Positions 37,560-39,757 of a stretch of DNA of 39,757 nucleotides are shown in pieces (position 1 is the first letter of the stretch; each line of letters starts with the position of its first letter). This DNA comes from Persebacter sp051008975 (lineage in GTDB: Bacteria; Pseudomonadota; Gammaproteobacteria; Tethybacterales; Persebacteraceae): positions 1 through 39,757 of the forward strand of contig JBPCXA010000025.1 of assembly GCA_051008975.1 (NCBI GenBank), given 5' to 3'. Position numbers and translations under genes: made by a program. Below the pieces are notes generated by a model. It was not told where the DNA came from. It saw nothing but the letters and a program-made list of their open reading frames with translations, and did not search any database.

Positions 37560-38177
37560 ATGCCCTCACCGCAAGATGATTTAATTGCGTTGTGGAACGG
37601 ACCTCAGTCTCGTCGTACATCCGTCACGCCTGTACCTCATGAGTTTTTGTTGACGACAGATTCCGATCAACCTTACACGGCACAGCAACTTTATGTTGGT
37701 GATACTATCGCAACAGCGGGTGGTGTGCGTGTTTACCAATTCCCATATGCAAGCGATCTTATATCGACGTTAGCTGATAGATCTCTCCCTGCAGTTAATA
37801 CTTTTTATACGTTGGGAACGATACTCAGTTGGCCTAAAACAGGCCGATTCAAGGTTTGGTGTCGTTTGGTGTTGGATATTATTGCCACTCCCGCGATTCG
37901 AAACGAGGACTTGCGGCTTCGTGCGCTTGTACGACATAGATTGAGCCCGAACCCTTGGGCCAATTTTGGCGGCGGCTTTTCTTCGATTCACGAAGAAGGT
38001 GGACAACAATTTATTATGACAGGAACAGTTGATAGGCTAATGACGATTCTTGCTGGCAACCAAGTGCAAGTCCAAGTACAGATTGTTGAAAATGTGGGAG
38101 TGTTACCTCCTTCGCTCGTATCGGCGCAGTTTCTTGCGGCACGTAGTGTGTTCGGTTGCTATGAGGTAGAAGACTAG
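37560..38177 (+). CDS. small fibre protein, tandem paralogue 3
   Basis: 205 residues. PHEFLLTTDSDQPYTAQQLY and VGDTIATAGGVRVYQFP form the third version of the shared motif. C-terminal half again different. Stop and next start share a base. Confidence 0.6.
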   Translation: MPSPQDDLIALWNGPQSRRTSVTPVPHEFLLTTDSDQPYTAQQLYVGDTIATAGGVRVYQFPYASDLISTLADRSLPAVNTFYTLGTILSWPKTGRFKVWCRLVLDIIATPAIRNEDLRLRALVRHRLSPNPWANFGGGFSSIHEEGGQQFIMTGTVDRLMTILAGNQVQVQVQIVENVGVLPPSLVSAQFLAARSVFGCYEVED

Positions 38178-38761
38178 TGCAAACGTGGAGAGCAAGAGAT
38201 GAAGATGGGAATCTTACCGGACCATCAGTCATCTCCGATGCACCACCAGCGACGGGTGATTGGATTAATATTCCAGAAGTAGGTCCTGGACAAATTCTCG
38301 AACAACAACACGATGGGACCATGCTCGCTGTCGATGTACCTGATCCATTGGCTGATGTGCCAGTTGAGATACGAAAACAAGTTTACATAAACGCGGCAGA
38401 AACAGGTTTTTCTACTGCATTAGTGAATAGAGATATTACGAGCAGAGCGCTTAGAAGACCTCATATATATCGCATATCACGAGGAATGTTTGATGATGTG
38501 ATTGTGTGGTTTATTTATGCGACTCAAATAAATAGGAGAAGAGCACCCGATCGAGAAATTCCATGTAGAGTATCAACAGAATCGGCGCTTTTGTGGTTAC
38601 CACATGATAGGGATCAATTAGAGAGTCTTTTGGGAGATATTGCGCAGGATAGTTATGCAAAACAAGATGTCGTTAAGAATCTGGTTACCGTCATAACATC
38701 TGCTAATACGCATGAAGAATTAAATGCTATTTCGTGGCCTGAATGGATACGTAAACCGTGA
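38177..38761 (+). CDS. hypothetical structural-region protein
   Basis: 194 residues, GTG start. A short N-terminal beta part (TWRARDEDGNLTGPSVISDA), then a helical, basic middle (NRDITSRALRRPHIYRISRG) and a C-terminal helix. Tail-fibre assembly or baseplate role possible, not shown. Codon use is more AT-rich than in the long fibre genes. Confidence 0.55.
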   Translation: MQTWRARDEDGNLTGPSVISDAPPATGDWINIPEVGPGQILEQQHDGTMLAVDVPDPLADVPVEIRKQVYINAAETGFSTALVNRDITSRALRRPHIYRISRGMFDDVIVWFIYATQINRRRAPDREIPCRVSTESALLWLPHDRDQLESLLGDIAQDSYAKQDVVKNLVTVITSANTHEELNAISWPEWIRKP

Positions 38762-38781
38762 GAAGAAGAGATCACAACGCT

Positions 38782-39114
38782 ATGGAAAAGATCAAACTTC
38801 ACCTAGATGCCAGGAACGAAATTCAGGCATTGGCAAATGCACGAGCAACATCGGAGGCTCAACTTCAGACGTTGATCAATGCAACCTTATGGGCAAATGG
38901 GAAAACGAGAACTGACTATGCAAGCGTACAGTTCGCGGATGGCTGTCTTGAGCTTCATCCTTTGGCACCGCCGCCAACACCGCCTGCCGAGGAGCAGAGT
39001 CCTCCGTTGATAAAAGAAGGGGAATCAACTCATGCGACCCCATCTCCAGTAGCTAAGGCGGTTAAATCCGCGACGAATTCTGGCGCACATACTAGACGAG
39101 CGGGCGCTAGCTAG
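38782..39114 (+). CDS. hypothetical protein
   Basis: 110 residues from the ATG at 38782 (GAAGAG upstream); a GTG at 38758 overlapping the previous stop is possible. A helical first half (IQALANARATSEAQLQTLIN) and a Pro/Ser-rich tail (APPPTPPAEEQSPPLIKEGE). Function unknown. Confidence 0.55.
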   Translation: MEKIKLHLDARNEIQALANARATSEAQLQTLINATLWANGKTRTDYASVQFADGCLELHPLAPPPTPPAEEQSPPLIKEGESTHATPSPVAKAVKSATNSGAHTRRAGAS

Positions 39115-39129
39115 CTTGGAGCGAAAGCG

Positions 39130-39555
39130 ATGACCATCTCCACCCCTGTACCCGTTGTTCAGCTCACAGCGAGTTCTAACTTACTGCAGCTTGGTCTCGC
39201 CGCGACACAAACGCTTGTGGCGGGGCTTAACATCATCATTTTCGATACCGAAGGTGTTGATGCCGACAATGAATATAACCCCGCCACTGGCGTGGTGACC
39301 GCAGCAACGGTCGGGCCGCGTACGGTCACCGGGTTGTTGTCATCGGATGATGGGGCGATTGCAGAAACGTTTATCTATGTCGACGGGGCACCGTATCGAA
39401 CGATCACACTCTCGCCGACGAATGCGGAGATCGTCATCGCTGTCAGTTTGGTATTGGCGATTGGGCAAACCATGAGTGTGCGCTGCAATCGGGCGACGAG
39501 TGGGACGGATATCGTCGGTGATTTGAGTCGCACGTGGCTAAACATCGCTAAGTAA
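39130..39555 (+). CDS. C1q/TNF-like fibre head protein, ended by an IS right end
   Basis: 141 residues. IIFDTEGVDADNEYNPATGV and TAATVGPRTVTGLL are the first strands of a C1q-like jelly roll used as a receptor-binding tip. The last residues (LSRTWLNIAK) are near the expected end, but the stop codon TAA (39553-39555) belongs to the insertion-sequence end, so the native end may have been slightly longer. Confidence 0.65.
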   Translation: MTISTPVPVVQLTASSNLLQLGLAATQTLVAGLNIIIFDTEGVDADNEYNPATGVVTAATVGPRTVTGLLSSDDGAIAETFIYVDGAPYRTITLSPTNAEIVIAVSLVLAIGQTMSVRCNRATSGTDIVGDLSRTWLNIAK

Positions 39556-39613
39556 CTATTCCACCCCCTAAAGGCAGGTGGCTTTTATACTGAAATGCTA
39601 AAAGCAAGACGTA
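39552..39613 (-). repeat. right end of the IS element at the window's right edge
   Basis: Perfect inverted partner of 2118-2179. Hairpin CCACC...GGTGG reads on the minus strand after the tnpB stop. Sequence directly beyond it on the minus strand (39551 and below) would be the omega-RNA guide region. Confidence 0.85.
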
Positions 39614-39757
39614 CATTCGGACGCATTACGGACGCCCGTCGCCGAGGCGATGGCCAAGGCGAGCCCGCGATGGTTCAACGCCGCATTGACGTCGGCATGT
39701 CGCGTGGCTTTGCATGCCAAGCACCGAAACCGATGCTTGATTCGTTGCCCTCGCGCG
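39598..39757 (-). CDS. tnpB: TnpB, C-terminal end only
   Basis: The frame enters from the window's right edge. HRFRCLACKATRHADVNAAL is the second half of the TnpB zinc ribbon followed by the last RuvC aspartate (ADVNAA), and the protein ends TGVRNASECTSCF. It differs from the tnpB at 23912. Its 3' end and right end are present in reverse at 2118-2179. Confidence 0.85.
   Translation of the reverse strand, partial: ARGQRIKHRFRCLACKATRHADVNAALNHRGLALAIASATGVRNASECTSCF

Overview
The window looks like most of the genome of a tailed double-stranded DNA phage (or a prophage carrying those genes). A large terminase, a DUF4055-type portal, a MuF-like head protein, an acidic coiled-coil scaffold, a major capsid protein and a long run of tail-fibre-like proteins are all recognisable. 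I see no integrase, DNA polymerase, tape measure, lysin, tRNA or CRISPR array. IS200/IS605-family parts lie at both edges, inside the window, and as orphan ends. The host cannot be named from the sequence; TAG, TAA and TGA all serve as stops, so the ordinary bacterial code applies.

Layout. 1-732 is the 3' part of an HNH-less IscB (IsrB-like) gene. 830-9235, all on the minus strand, is the packaging and head operon: small-terminase candidate, TerL with an intein, a portal gene split in two, MuF, scaffold. 9801-19181, minus strand, is an accessory or early arm of many small genes. 19182-19453 is a divergent control region. 19454-28097, plus strand, is the second early arm, with a uracil-DNA glycosylase, a zinc-ribbon/HTH protein, a complete tnpA-tnpB insertion sequence and a sigma-factor-like protein. 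28444-39555, plus strand, holds the major capsid protein and the fibre genes. 39598 to the end is the 3' end of a second tnpB. The plan is nearly mirror-symmetric: two early arms diverge from about 19.25 kb and two late operons point outward, so the scaffold and the capsid protein lie on opposite strands at opposite ends. The two late operons share an almost unique 21-bp upstream element in mirrored orientation.

The strongest unexpected signal is a family of about fourteen promoter-like sites on both arms that fit the FliA/sigma-28 pattern (TAAAGNNN, 11 bases, GCCGATAA), mostly placed a few tens of bases before start codons. The phage also encodes a small sigma-like protein whose region-4-like helix-turn-helix carries the SRVS signature of FliA. 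I infer a phage sigma regulon, or capture of the host flagellar sigma factor.

Other unusual points: the TerL intein keeps its splicing frame open for about 1 kb while a zinc-finger HNH endonuclease, broken by one amber codon, lies in another frame; the portal is split by a small Cys-rich ORF; a 77-bp piece of terL is duplicated in the next gene; 62-bp inverted copies of an IS right end flank the phage; and two plus-strand small-RNA candidates occur, one showing a pyrimidine loop that resembles an anti-Shine-Dalgarno sequence.
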